From Entamoeba histolytica HM-1:IMSS (Eukaryota > Evosea > Mastigamoebida > Endamoebidae): DNA of 64,000 nucleotides. The stretch lies in NCBI RefSeq assembly GCF_000208925.1, contig NW_001914902.1, positions 1 to 64,000 of the forward strand, read 5' to 3'. Both the position numbers and the translations under genes were made by a program. The notes under the pieces are model-generated. The model searched no databases. It saw nothing but the letters and a program-made list of their open reading frames with translations, and had not been told where the DNA came from. This document shows, in pieces, positions 1-10,864 of this stretch (its first letter is position 1; every line of letters starts with the position of its first letter).

Positions 1-689
1 AAAATAAAATATTTTATCGAATGTTACATAAACATTATTTTATTTATTTTATTATAAGATAATTTTCTATTAATATTGTTTTTATTTAATTTTACATAAA
101 ATGTATTTTTGAAATAAAAGGAATTATAAAATATTTAAAAATAAACGAATAAATTTATCGATAATTTAACATAACATTTTGTTTTTGTTTATTGGTTTGG
201 AATACAAAATCATTAAAAATAAATAAATTTGTAATATTCTGATTGAATAAAAATGAATAAGTAATTTACATATTTTGAAATATATTTATTATTACAATTT
301 TTAATTTCCATTAAACAATTATTTTTATTTAGTCACAATGATTATATTTTTATTCATGAATTATTAATTATAATGAATGATAATATTGTTGTTAAATAAT
401 CAAAATAAAAGAATGAAATATGGTTAATGTATTTATTTCATCTTCAATAAACAAAAAGAGATATTAACATCATTGATATTTTCTCATATTAAATTTTTTA
501 TTATTTAAAATATTAATTATTTTTTTCTATTATGTTGTTATTTAATGTAATTTTATTTATTTGACTTGTATTTCATTTGATTATTTTATTCCTTGTGTAT
601 TTATAATAATTATTTCATTTCTTTTCTTTTTTATTTCTTATTCGTATTTTATTATCGTATTTTTGTTTATCATTTATTATCTTTATTAA
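1..689 (+). repeat. Left arm of the long inverted repeat
   Basis: Reverse complement of 3690-4378. The match breaks at base 690, where both sides continue with unrelated AT-rich sequence. The arm may extend left of the window. Confidence 0.9.
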
Positions 690-1997
690 ATAATTTGATT
701 GAAATAATAAATAAATAAATAATAACAACAAATAAATAAATAAAAATAAGATAAATAATTAATATTATTTATTTTTTATTATTATTTATTCATATGAGAA
801 TAATCACCTCTTTATACTTTAATATTGTTTATTCTTCTTTTATTATTTAGTTTTGAATTAATGAGAATGTTGATTTTCTATTCATTATCCTTTTATTTAA
901 ATTGAATTAATTTATTTTTAATTTTCATCATTTTAGTTATTCTCATTTAATTATCATTTCTTTATTTTATATTGAATGAATGAATATTTCATTATCATTA
1001 TATTATTATTTATAATTTCATTTATTATTTATATCATTTATATCTTTTTATTTTCTTATTATTATTTCATATTATTTTATTTCATTCTTTCTATTATTAT
1101 TTATTATATTTCTTATTAAATTACTTCATCATATTCAATTATTATTTGATATTTCATTATTTGATTTTGTACTAATGTTTGTGTGTTGTTTCTGATTTTC
1201 ATTATTCATTTCTTATTCATTTTCATTTAATAAAATAGAAGAATAAAAATAATGAAAGAAGATAAATAAAATAAGAATAAAATAAGATAAAATCAATGAT
1301 ATTGTTATTATATTATTATTGTTATTTTAGTTTTGATTTTATATTTATCATTTTATTTTTATCTTTTATAATCATCATTCATTTCTTCTTTTTGTTAATT
1401 TATCTTTTATAAACATCACTCAATTTATTCTATTTATTTTCATTTCATTCTATTTTCTTTATTCTTGTTGTTATTTTATTTAGTTCTTCTTTTATCATTT
1501 CTCATTTCTTGTTTATTCATGTTTGTTGTATATTTTATTATTATTATTTATTTTATGTTGTGTTATTCTTATTTATCTTTCTTATTATGTTTTGTTTATT
1601 ATTGTTTAAATAGAAAATAAGAATGAAATAAAATAAATAAAGAAATAATAATATAAATATGTTGATGTATTTTATCATTTCTTTATTTGTTTATTATTCT
1701 TATTTATATTATCTTATTCATTTGATTCATAATGAATTAATTCAATGAAATGATACAAATAAATTGTTTATTTATTCGTTTTATTTCTATTTTATTCTTA
1801 TTTCTTTTCATATTTATTAAAAACACCGTCATTGGGTGTGAAAATTTCAAATGAAATAAAATAAATCAACATTGAATTATGTCCATTTTTAATTCACCAT
1901 TTCATTCATTGGAATATGAACGAAATGGCTGTTCATATTCTTCATTGATTCGTTTTTCTATTCTTTTTTAGCTCATTTTCAATTATTCAAGATTGAA
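690..1997. other. AT-rich element interior, no gene seen
   Basis: About 1.3 kb of low-complexity A/T sequence with many short T-rich runs, lying between the left repeat arm and the 3' end of the TLDc gene. No open frame of interest was found on either strand, and no structured RNA was recognised. Confidence 0.6.
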
Positions 1998-3329
1998 TCA
2001 TTTCATTTCAATTACTATGATTCGTTGTGGTGTGAAGTATTTTGGAAGTTGTTTTCCACAAAGTGTATTTGATATTCCTTTATATTCAAATGAATGTTGT
2101 TTACAAGATGATTCTGTTTTATTATTTTCTTTAAAAATACGAATATCACCATATCCAAATGCAAATAAATAATCATCTGATTGATAATATAAATAAAATG
2201 CATCTTGTGGTTCTTTAATATCAAATTTCATCATTCCTTCCATTCTTCCATTTGATTTTAATGAAAATACAAATGACTTTGAATCATATATCCATTTATA
2301 AATTTTATCAATTTTAGAATTAACATATCCTCCAAATTTATTTCCTTCTTCATCTTCAATAATAATTATTATATGTTCTTTATTCTTTATTCTTTCTCCA
2401 AATACCGATGTTTTAATATTCCAATTATCAATATCTGAATCAAATAGTATATTTCCTACTTTTCTATTTGTCCATTCTTCTATTTGTCTCATTTCTTCCA
2501 TACTATTCATTCCTTTCATTATTCTTAATTTCTCGTGTTCTTGTATCTTTCTCTCTTGTTCTTGTATCTTTCTGTCTTGCTCTTCTTTTTGTTTCTTTCT
2601 TTCTTCTTCTTGCTCTTGTATCTTCTTCTCGTGTTCTTGTATCTTTCTCTCTTGTTCTTGTTTCTTTCTTTCCTCTTCTTCCTCTTGTCTTTTTCTTTCC
2701 TCTTCTTCTTGTTGTCTTCTCTCTTCTTCTTGCTGTTGTTTTCTCTCTTCTTCTTCTTGCTGTTGTTTTCTCTCTTCTTCTTCTTGCTGTTGTCTTCTCT
2801 CTTCTTCTTCTTTTCTTCTTTCTTCTTCTTCCCTCTTCTTCCTTTCTAAATAATCACTGTAATGCTTTTCCCATTCTTCTTTCTTTTTATTAAATTCTTC
2901 TATGATTTTATCTGTTTCTTCTGGCGTTCTGAATATTTTGTCTTTCATTTTCATTTCTTCAATTGAAATGATTTTATCAATTAATTCATTCCGTGTTTTA
3001 CTTAGTGTTTCTTCATCATGATTACATTCTTCTATGATTCTTGTCATTTTATTCTTCATTATTTCTATTTGGTTGATTGTTTCTTGACTTTTCTCTATCA
3101 CTATTTTTCTTCTTCTTTCTGTTTCATCAATCCTATCAAATATGCCTTCTCCTCTTTTAATTGCTTGTTCATATGTTTCATCTGGTTTTATTCTAAATAC
3201 TTCATTTTTAATACTTCCTAAATAATATTGATAATTCTTAGTAGTATCATCAATTGATTGTTGAATATTTGGAAGTATTTCTACTACCTCTTTAATTAAT
3301 TGGTTTTTCTTGTTTATTAACTCTTCCAT
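1998..3329 (-). CDS. Coiled-coil protein with C-terminal TLDc domain
   Basis: This 443-residue protein has an N-terminal helical region (about 1-165), a very charged E/K/Q/R coiled coil (about 165-270) built on repeated EEERRQQQ-type units, and a C-terminal TLDc-like domain (about 285-443). The TLDc signs are an FDSD...W start, the run NKFGGYVNSK, and FVFSLKSNG followed by an aromatic stretch ending FAFGYGDIRIF. TLDc proteins are linked in other eukaryotes to V-ATPase regulation and oxidative-stress resistance; the role in Entamoeba, where the family is large, is not known. It is the only gene inside the inverted-repeat element and is intact, which suggests it is cargo or a host gene captured by the element. 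The ATG start is clear and nothing longer is open upstream. Confidence 0.8.
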   Translation of the reverse strand: MEELINKKNQLIKEVVEILPNIQQSIDDTTKNYQYYLGSIKNEVFRIKPDETYEQAIKRGEGIFDRIDETERRRKIVIEKSQETINQIEIMKNKMTRIIEECNHDEETLSKTRNELIDKIISIEEMKMKDKIFRTPEETDKIIEEFNKKKEEWEKHYSDYLERKKREEEERRKEEEERRQQQEEEERKQQQEEEERKQQQEEERRQQEEEERKRQEEEEERKKQEQERKIQEHEKKIQEQEEERKKQKEEQDRKIQEQERKIQEHEKLRIMKGMNSMEEMRQIEEWTNRKVGNILFDSDIDNWNIKTSVFGERIKNKEHIIIIIEDEEGNKFGGYVNSKIDKIYKWIYDSKSFVFSLKSNGRMEGMMKFDIKEPQDAFYLYYQSDDYLFAFGYGDIRIFKENNKTESSCKQHSFEYKGISNTLCGKQLPKYFTPQRIIVIEMK

Positions 3330-3689
3330 TTTAATTTAAATTGATGTTTATAAGTTCAAAATATGGATGTTTAAATAGTAAATACACGTTATTAACATCA
3401 AGTCAGGTATTATTTTTAACATCATTTTATTTTATCAAACATCATTTATTTTTATCATTTTTACAATAACAATAAATATATAATAATATTAATAATATAA
3501 TAATAATAAAATTATAATAATATTATTTTCTATAATTAGTTTATTTTATTTTTAGTATTTTTTTATTTTTTTTAAATAAATAACAAAAAAATATAGAAGA
3601 AAAGAAAATTCAATTCGTTTTATTTTTATTATTTCATCGTTTGTGATTTGATTTTTCATGTTTTAACAATAATAATTCTAACAATTAAA
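3330..3689. other. AT-rich upstream region of the TLDc gene inside the element
   Basis: About 360 bp between the gene start and the right repeat arm. It holds short A/T tracts and a few copies of an AACATCA-like word. No gene was seen. It should contain the promoter of the TLDc gene, but no clear Entamoeba GAAC or initiator box was picked out. Confidence 0.5.
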
Positions 3690-4378
3690 TTAATAAAGAT
3701 AATAAATGATAAACAAAAATACGATAATAAAATACGAATAAGAAATAAAAAAGAAAAGAAATGAAATAATTATTATAAATACACAAGGAATAAAATAATC
3801 AAATGAAATACAAGTCAAATAAATAAAATTACATTAAATAACAACATAATAGAAAAAAATAATTAATATTTTAAATAATAAAAAATTTAATATGAGAAAA
3901 TATCAATGATGTTAATATCTCTTTTTGTTTATTGAAGATGAAATAAATACATTAACCATATTTCATTCTTTTATTTTGATTATTTAACAACAATATTATC
4001 ATTCATTATAATTAATAATTCATGAATAAAAATATAATCATTGTGACTAAATAAAAATAATTGTTTAATGGAAATTAAAAATTGTAATAATAAATATATT
4101 TCAAAATATGTAAATTACTTATTCATTTTTATTCAATCAGAATATTACAAATTTATTTATTTTTAATGATTTTGTATTCCAAACCAATAAACAAAAACAA
4201 AATGTTATGTTAAATTATCGATAAATTTATTCGTTTATTTTTAAATATTTTATAATTCCTTTTATTTCAAAAATACATTTTATGTAAAATTAAATAAAAA
4301 CAATATTAATAGAAAATTATCTTATAATAAAATAAATAAAATAATGTTTATGTAACATTCGATAAAATATTTTATTTT
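3690..4378 (-). repeat. Right arm of the long inverted repeat
   Basis: Reverse complement of 1-689, with no indel and no substitution in the segments compared. The inner boundary is at 3690. The outer boundary is at or beyond 4378, because the partner sequence lies outside the window. Confidence 0.9.
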
Positions 4379-5700
4379 TTAAATATTTTGTTGTTTTTCA
4401 TTTAAATAAAATATAATGTGAAGAATATTTAAAAAAATGTAAAATTGAAGTTATTTATTTCAAATGAAAATGAAATGTTTTTTAAATAATAAATAACACT
4501 CTTTAAATTGATAGATAATTATCATGTTTAATTATTAATGAAACAACTATCAACTAACAACAATCACTGAATATTAAACAAATTAAATTCTTTATCATTT
4601 GAAATACAAGTGATTGAAAAGTATAATTTGTAAATTCAAAATGAAGAAGAATGTTTTTAAAGAAAATAATGACACAAAATCAGAAACTAAAGAAACAAAA
4701 TGATCATAATGAGAAAGTGATGAATGAGATATATTTATTATTATGGATGTATTACAAGACACATAAGAATGAAAAGAATGTATTTGAATAAATAGTTGAT
4801 TATATATATAGATAGATAAATATTAAAAAAGAACTTTAAATAATTAATATTGTTTGAATTTCAACCAAGGTTTTCATAAAATAATATAACAATGGATAAA
4901 ATAATATAGAATTTTTTCTCAAATATCAAACATTTAGAGACATGTTTGTATCATGTTGATCAAATGTTATTAATCTATTCATAAAGAAGTTCATGAAAAA
5001 AGAAGAAAACAAAAGTAGATAAATAACAACAAAAGTTATTGGAATTTTTTTAATGGAATAACTGGAAAAATAAATGAAAAAGAAATAATGATTGTCAGAG
5101 TATCACTGAAGAAAAAGATAAAAAAGAACAAAACATTAAACAAGAACAGAATACCCAAATAAATAAAAATAATGAAATTGCAAAGAAATAAAAGAATGGA
5201 ATATATAGAAGAAATTAACTACTGTGATTTGGAAATTGAAAGAACTGAAACTAAATAAATCACTCTTTATAAAAAAATTAAAAACAAGAAATGAAAGAAA
5301 TAAATAGTAAGGAAGAATAAACATTTAAAATGATAATAAGTATGTATAATGATGGAACAATATCAGAAAGATAATGATTCTATTTATACAATACAATTGT
5401 TAAAATAATTAAAAACATTAAATAAACTAAATGAACTTTTATTTAAAATTTATTTTGAATAATTTAATATAAAATATGATAGTTTATATTTTAAATAAAC
5501 AATAATTTAAATAGAATGAATAATAAATGAATTAATTAATGTAAGAAATATGAATGTTAAATAATATTTTATTCATTGAAATATTATTTATCATTCTTTT
5601 TATTTCATTTAAATTGAATTACTCTCATTAATATTCATTTCATTAACTCATTACTGCTGGTTATTAATTAATTTAAAAATACAATAAAGGGTCATTCTTT
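4379..5700. other. Gene-free AT-rich spacer
   Basis: About 1.3 kb of A-rich sequence between the inverted-repeat element and the decayed LINE. Only short frames full of Lys/Asn/Ile or, on the other strand, Phe/Leu are open. I see no gene, RNA or repeat family here. The 5' end of the LINE could begin inside this stretch. Confidence 0.5.
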
Positions 5701-5856
5701 TTATTCATTTATTTTCTTTATTTGTTACTTATTTGTTTATAGATCGAAAGTGTCAAAAAAGAAGATGCATTACAGGAGACTCAACAAAAATACAGAACAA
5801 CAAATAACCAAAGAAGAATAATTTCACATCATCCAAGAAATATAAGTGATAGAAAA

Positions 5857-7150
5857 ATGAGTGAAAATATTTATTATTTGTATTATCGGAAATACTTTAT
5901 TCATCTCATTAATAAGTGCAATACTGATAATTATAATCATAACTATCACAGCATAGATGATATGAATCATTTCACTCACCACTTAAATCATAATCATCAT
6001 AAATATTTTATCAATAATTTCAATACAAATAAACAGTACTATTATAATAAAAATAAATAGCATAATAACACATAAAGAAGATACAGACAATATCAAAATA
6101 AGAAATAAAATCGAAATAAAAGAAATGAAGTGATTGAAATACAAAACCAAGAATATTGGAAAAGACTCTTTGAAGAAGAAATTAAAATACTTACACCACA
6201 AGGAGTAAAAGAAATAAAGAAAACCGAGATTAAAGAATATATATTATCAATAATATAGAGAATATGGTATTTTCTTGCACGAGAAAAACAAAAACAAATA
6301 GAATGGAAGAAAAACTAATTAGTATGACTATGGAATAAGACAATAACCAATATAATCCAATTGAAATAAATGATACTAAAACATATAATGAATATTCAAT
6401 GAGTATTGAAAAGAATATAAAGATAACCGGGAGTCTACGAAAGTAGAAAAGAGTCTTGCTGAGAAGAAGTTTACTAATGGAGAGAAGAAGAAGCTGGTAG
6501 AAGAGGAAGAAAAAACAATGAAAAAGGGGAAAAGAGTAGAAGAATTAAAAAAGAAAGAAGAAACGAAAAAGGAAATATAAGTAAAAGACCAAACCATTAA
6601 TAAACTAACAAAAAATAATATATCATTAAAGAAGAAGTATGAGAATGAAATAAACACAAATAGTAAATGACCTCTCCCCCAATGTGGTAGTAGCTGATAA
6701 AATATCATCGTGTGAAGATGATCTTCCAAAAAGAAAGTTAACACAGAAATCCATTGAAGAAATTGATATTCAGCATAAGAAGATCACTACATTTGAATTA
6801 GACAATTTAAAAAAATAATTGAAATAAACAGACAGAGAAGAAGAAATTTTAACACTCTATAAATGTTTTGTTTTGAAATTATTTGAAAGAAAATTAAGAT
6901 GTCAACTTAAAGAAGAAATAATAGAAAGATTAATACAAGAATTTGAAATTAAAGTAAATGATATTAATGAATATAAAGAAATATTAAAGAAGACATTTAA
7001 AATAAAGAATGAAATAAAAAGAGAAATAAATAGAATATTGGAGGAAGAAATAATAAATCATCAATAGAAAGATAATGAATTAAAAGAAATAATATCTAAA
7101 ATGAACAAGAAAGAGAAGAAATAGAAGAAGAGGAGGTAATGAAATAATTA
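5857..7150 (+). pseudogene. LINE ORF1 remnant (coiled-coil)
   Basis: Several short frames in different phases encode Lys/Glu-rich helical segments, for example 6873-7067, with stops between them. Position and composition fit the RNA-binding ORF1 protein of an Entamoeba LINE, but no conserved motif was recognised, so this rests on context. Confidence 0.4.
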
Positions 7151-8590
7151 AAGAATAAATGAAAGAGTAAGATGATGTACAATTTATTAATTATTATTAC
7201 AATAAAAAGAAAATACATCAAATAATTAATATTATTAATAAAAAATGAAATATTAATCAATACATTAGTTGATTATTATCATTATATAAAAACTTTAGCT
7301 TCCACTATTAACATCATTAATAAAAATAAACAAGAAAGAAGTTGAAAGAAAAGTATAGAAAGAATAATACAATCAAAAATATGTAGATTAAGAGATTTAC
7401 TCCATAATAAACAATATATAAAATTAAAAAGAATATTACATATTAAGAAATATGATATATACCATATTAAAGTAAAAACAAATGAACAAATAAACTATTA
7501 TAAATACCTCTGAAAGATGAAAATAATAGAAATAGAAGCAAGAAATAATTATTCTAAAAGAATAAGATTGAATTATAAAATGATGAAATATGGGAAAATG
7601 AAACATCTAAATAAATCTAAAGAAGATGAATATCCAGATAATATCTCTACTATTAATTTCTGGAAAGGAATCTATAAAACTAATACTAATATAGATTTTA
7701 TCAATATATTAATTTATATGAAATATGAGATCGAATGTGGCACGTCTGAAACACCACACATAAGCCCTAGTACAAATTCAAACTTCAACTCTCCCAGTTA
7801 TTATCTGGTTATGACGGTGTATTTGAATTAGAATTGTATTAGGTAAAACTGCAAAGGGTGTAGCAAGTATTATGATAGAATATTACATGATGTAATACAA
7901 GAATCTACTGAAGTGTGGGTAAGACTAAAAGAAAATTAAACATAATAATATAATGGGAATGAAATAGTCTCTTCTCTCATTCATAAAATAAAGAAAAAAG
8001 GAAAAAGGAAATGTTTAAAATTAAGGCAGAAAATAAACAAAAGGTTAAAAAGAAGAAATAAGCAGAAGAAGTTTGAAAAACCTTAATAAGAAGAAATAAA
8101 ACAAAGAAGTGCTTTCCTCATTTTTCCAATACAAACCTAAATGATAGGTTCAACAAAAAGATTACTCTTTTTTAAACAGAGAAGGGATGAGATTAGTCTC
8201 CCCTAAACTAAGAAGAATAGATGAAAATTCTATTAATACTTAATTAACTAATTTTTATTTTATATGAAATATTAGTTGAAAATAGAATTAATAATAGAAT
8301 ATCAATAATCACTCCAAATGAACTAGATTGTGATATTAAATTTATTGTTAATTGTAAAATAAAATGAAAATGTTAAAATACAAGGATTTTGGATTAAATA
8401 TTTAGAACAACCAAAGAAGTATTTAATAAAATTATTTAATGAATGGTTGAACAATCATAATGAAATACCTCTTCATTTTATACATTGAATAATAATATTA
8501 ATATATAATAAATGAGATAAACTAGACCCACAGAAATACAGACAAATAACTTGTTTAAATTGTCTGTTAAAAATATATACATCAATATTA

Positions 8591-9103
8591 ATGATGAAAA
8601 TAGAAAGCCAATTGATGCTAAATCAAATTGAAAAACAATTATCATTAAATCAAATTGGATGTAAGAAATATACATATGCATCAAAAGAAGGATTATTATA
8701 CAACATTATAATCCAACAATTATTATTAAAGGCTAAATGGAAGTTGGTAGAAACATATTATGACATATCTAAAGCATATGATAGTATTAACCACCAATGG
8801 ATTAAACAATGCTTAATTTATTTTAATATCACACTAGTAGTAATTAATAGTATATTATATATATTAAATAATACATGTCTTAATTTATATTATAATCAAG
8901 AAAGTGTGGGTATAATTAATGTAGAAAGAGGAATAATACAAGGTGACAGCCTATCTCCACTTTTATTTGTATTATCTATTGATATATTATCTAAACAATT
9001 AGATAAACAAATAAACAAATTAAATATTAAAATGAATGAAGAAGAAAAAGCAGTTCAAGTTAAATCATATATTATATATGGACGATTTAAAGATAATAAT
9101 TAA
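8591..9103 (+). pseudogene. Reverse transcriptase fragment of the decayed LINE
   Basis: This 170-residue open stretch covers fingers and palm of a reverse transcriptase. Motif A reads YDISKAYDS and carries the first catalytic Asp. Motif B reads GIIQGDSLSPLLF, as in R2-clade and other non-LTR enzymes. The catalytic YMDD of motif C lies at 9075-9086 but in the +1 frame, so a frameshift between motifs B and C has inactivated the enzyme. Frames on both sides are also broken. It cannot encode a working polymerase as it stands. Confidence 0.85.
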
Positions 9104-9591
9104 TAATCTCGATGAAATGGAAAAAGCCTACAAATTAACTAAATAAATATTTAATGCAATATGATTAAAAATAAATTTAGAAAAGATGGAGAATATTAAT
9201 AGTCAAATAAATGGTGAATTAGCTGAACTACCAAGAGTAACTAATGATAATCATTATAAATAAATTGGTATAGAAATAGGAGATAAAGTAAATATCAACA
9301 AATATTGTACAAGAATATTAAATGATATATCTTCTATTTTATCATCATTAAATAATATGAAGTACAGCAGTCTCAATACAATAAGAAAGATTAATAATGA
9401 CATAATCTCCAAATTAAGATATTTATTTAGTATTATCACATGGAAACTATGAGAGTTTGAGAAGATAGATAAACAAATGAGAAAACCATTAATCTATCTC
9501 CAACTATATAGCAGAAACATCAATAAAAGTAGAATATATGTTAAAATAAATGAACTGTGAATATGACTAATGTCATCAAGAGATTAATGTT

Positions 9592-10735
9592 TTATTGAAT
9601 TACTAAGAATATATTTAAAATACAAATATCAAACACAGGAATATGAGAAATGATAGAAGCAATAAAAGAAAGTCCAAATGGAATAATTAAAAGAGTGAAG
9701 AAAGTATTTGGTAAGAAGATTAATTTTAATGAATTAATGAATGTAATAGAATTAAATGAAAGAAAACAAGATATAAAGAAAGTATTTGAATTTGTAAATA
9801 ATGAATTAAATGAAAGAAACTTGAATGAATGGAAATAAAAGAAATGTGGTGAATATATAAGAAATGCAAATGGCACTTTCAATGATAAGAAATTAACAGT
9901 AGCCACATGGAAATCATTGAACATAAAAAGAAATGCATTCCTCCAAGTAGTAAAGATGCAAGAATGTGTAAGTATGACAGGAAGTATTAAAGCAAAAATA
10001 CTCCAAAATGATGATTTAAAATATTGTAAACATTCTCATAACACAATTGCATCTATTAGTCATATCTTGTTATGATGTAATGAAAAAGAATCAAATATTA
10101 AAATATGATTAAGTGGGTAAACAAATATATAAACAGATTTTAATTACACAATTTTAATGAATTTGATTCAGTTGATTTTAATAATCATCCAAAATGTATT
10201 AATAATGATGAAATGGTAATAACTTACAATAAAGATTTATTGGTTAGTGATAATTCTTTCCATGCTAGAAGACAAGATATATAATATCAAAATATTAAAG
10301 AAAAGAAATGATATATCATAGATGTTGTTATATGTCAAAATAAGAATATAGAATTAAATTATATTCATAAAATAAATAAATACAAAGAATTACAAGAGAA
10401 ATTAAGAAATAACAGAGAATTAATATCTGTAGAAATAATATCTGTAATATTATCAATAAATGGATTAATACATGAAGAGTCTATAAGAAGATTAAAATCA
10501 CTGAAATTCCAATTAAACTTCTCCCAAAATCCTACAAACAATTATTATAAAAAATATGAAAGACTTAATGTTTTACACAGGAAACTCTGGCAGCACATTA
10601 GAATAAGAACAATCTAATGCGAGTGTATTAGAAATAAACTCTATTACACAAATAGAGTATATTGAAAAAACTGAAATAAACACTTCTCAATATAAAGAAA
10701 ATCTAATTGTGGATATATCTATTAATTCTTCTTTT
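9592..10735 (+). pseudogene. LINE C-terminal zinc finger and endonuclease remnant
   Basis: Broken frames read KESPNGIIKRVKKVFGKK, then a Cys/His cluster near 10.02-10.08 kb (KYCKHSHN...SHILL-stop-C), then RRQDI with stops and YIIDVVI, then a Lys/Asn-rich tail. The order zinc finger then (P)D...D fits the restriction-like endonuclease of EhLINE/R2 elements. The expected Pro-Asp pair reads Gln-Asp here, a further sign of decay. The element's T-rich 3' end follows directly. Confidence 0.55.
10591..10726 (+). repeat. LINE 3'-end repeat, copy 1
   Basis: Last ~135 bp of the decayed LINE. It matches, in reverse complement, the segment 13512-13645 almost base for base, so the two copies bracket the Hsp70 gene as inverted repeats about 2.8 kb apart. 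Confidence 0.85.
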
Positions 10736-10839
10736 TTGTTCAAAATTGATTTTGTAAATTGTAATTGTATAATCATCATGAATTATACATCTTAGAATTC
10801 ATCTTAAAAAATAAATGATGTTTGTTACCATCTTTTAAA

Positions 10840-10844
10840 GAACT
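10840..10844 (+). promoter_or_regulatory. GAAC-type core promoter element of the Hsp70 gene (candidate)
   Basis: GAACT preceded by AAA, 21 bases before the Hsp70 ATG. Entamoeba protein-coding promoters often carry a GAAC box, a TATA-like box and an initiator close to the start codon. A single short match in AT-rich DNA is weak evidence. Confidence 0.35.
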
Positions 10845-10864
10845 GATTATCTTTATGATTCATT

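Larger units (their letters stand above)
1..4378. mobile_element. Long terminal-inverted-repeat element carrying a TLDc gene
   Basis: The two ends are reverse complements: base i pairs with base 4379-i for at least the first 689 positions. Six stretches (about 60-120 bp each) compared by eye along the arm were identical and needed no gap. The ~3.0 kb interior is very AT-rich and has one convincing gene, a coiled-coil/TLDc protein on the minus strand. No transposase was recognised. This architecture fits a non-autonomous DNA transposon with long terminal inverted repeats (Mutator-like elements have such long ends) or one of the Entamoeba repetitive elements described in the genus; I cannot name the family. 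The left arm reaches the window edge, so the true end and any target duplication on that side are not visible. Confidence 0.7.
5700..10740 (+). mobile_element. Decayed EhLINE-type non-LTR retrotransposon
   Basis: Remnants of a full-length LINE in one orientation. The first half (about 5.75-7.2 kb) has broken Lys/Glu-rich coiled-coil frames, as expected for ORF1. The second half has reverse transcriptase pieces: YDISKAYDS (motif A) and IIQGDSLSPLLF (motif B) near 8.76-8.98 kb, then YMDD (motif C, 9075-9086) in another frame. Further on come a Cys/His pattern (C, H, H, C near 10.02-10.08 kb) and IIDVVI followed by a Lys-rich tail, which fit the C-terminal zinc finger and restriction-like endonuclease of R2-type LINEs such as the EhLINEs. 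Many stops and frameshifts show it is dead. The 3' end is well placed because a second copy of the last 135 bp ends at the same point (13.51 kb). The 5' boundary is approximate; ~5 kb suits the usual EhLINE length. Confidence 0.75.

Noticed and set aside
690..1997. Possible transposase in the element interior
   Set aside because: All frames on both strands are short and low in complexity; no DDE-like motif could be read.
2468..2893. Long Phe/Leu/Val-rich frames on the + strand
   Set aside because: They are the antisense shadow of the purine-rich coiled-coil repeat of the TLDc gene on the minus strand.
6376..6744. 122-codon minus-strand frame rich in Phe and Ser
   Set aside because: Antisense of the Lys/Glu-rich LINE ORF1 remnant; no motif or plausible domain.
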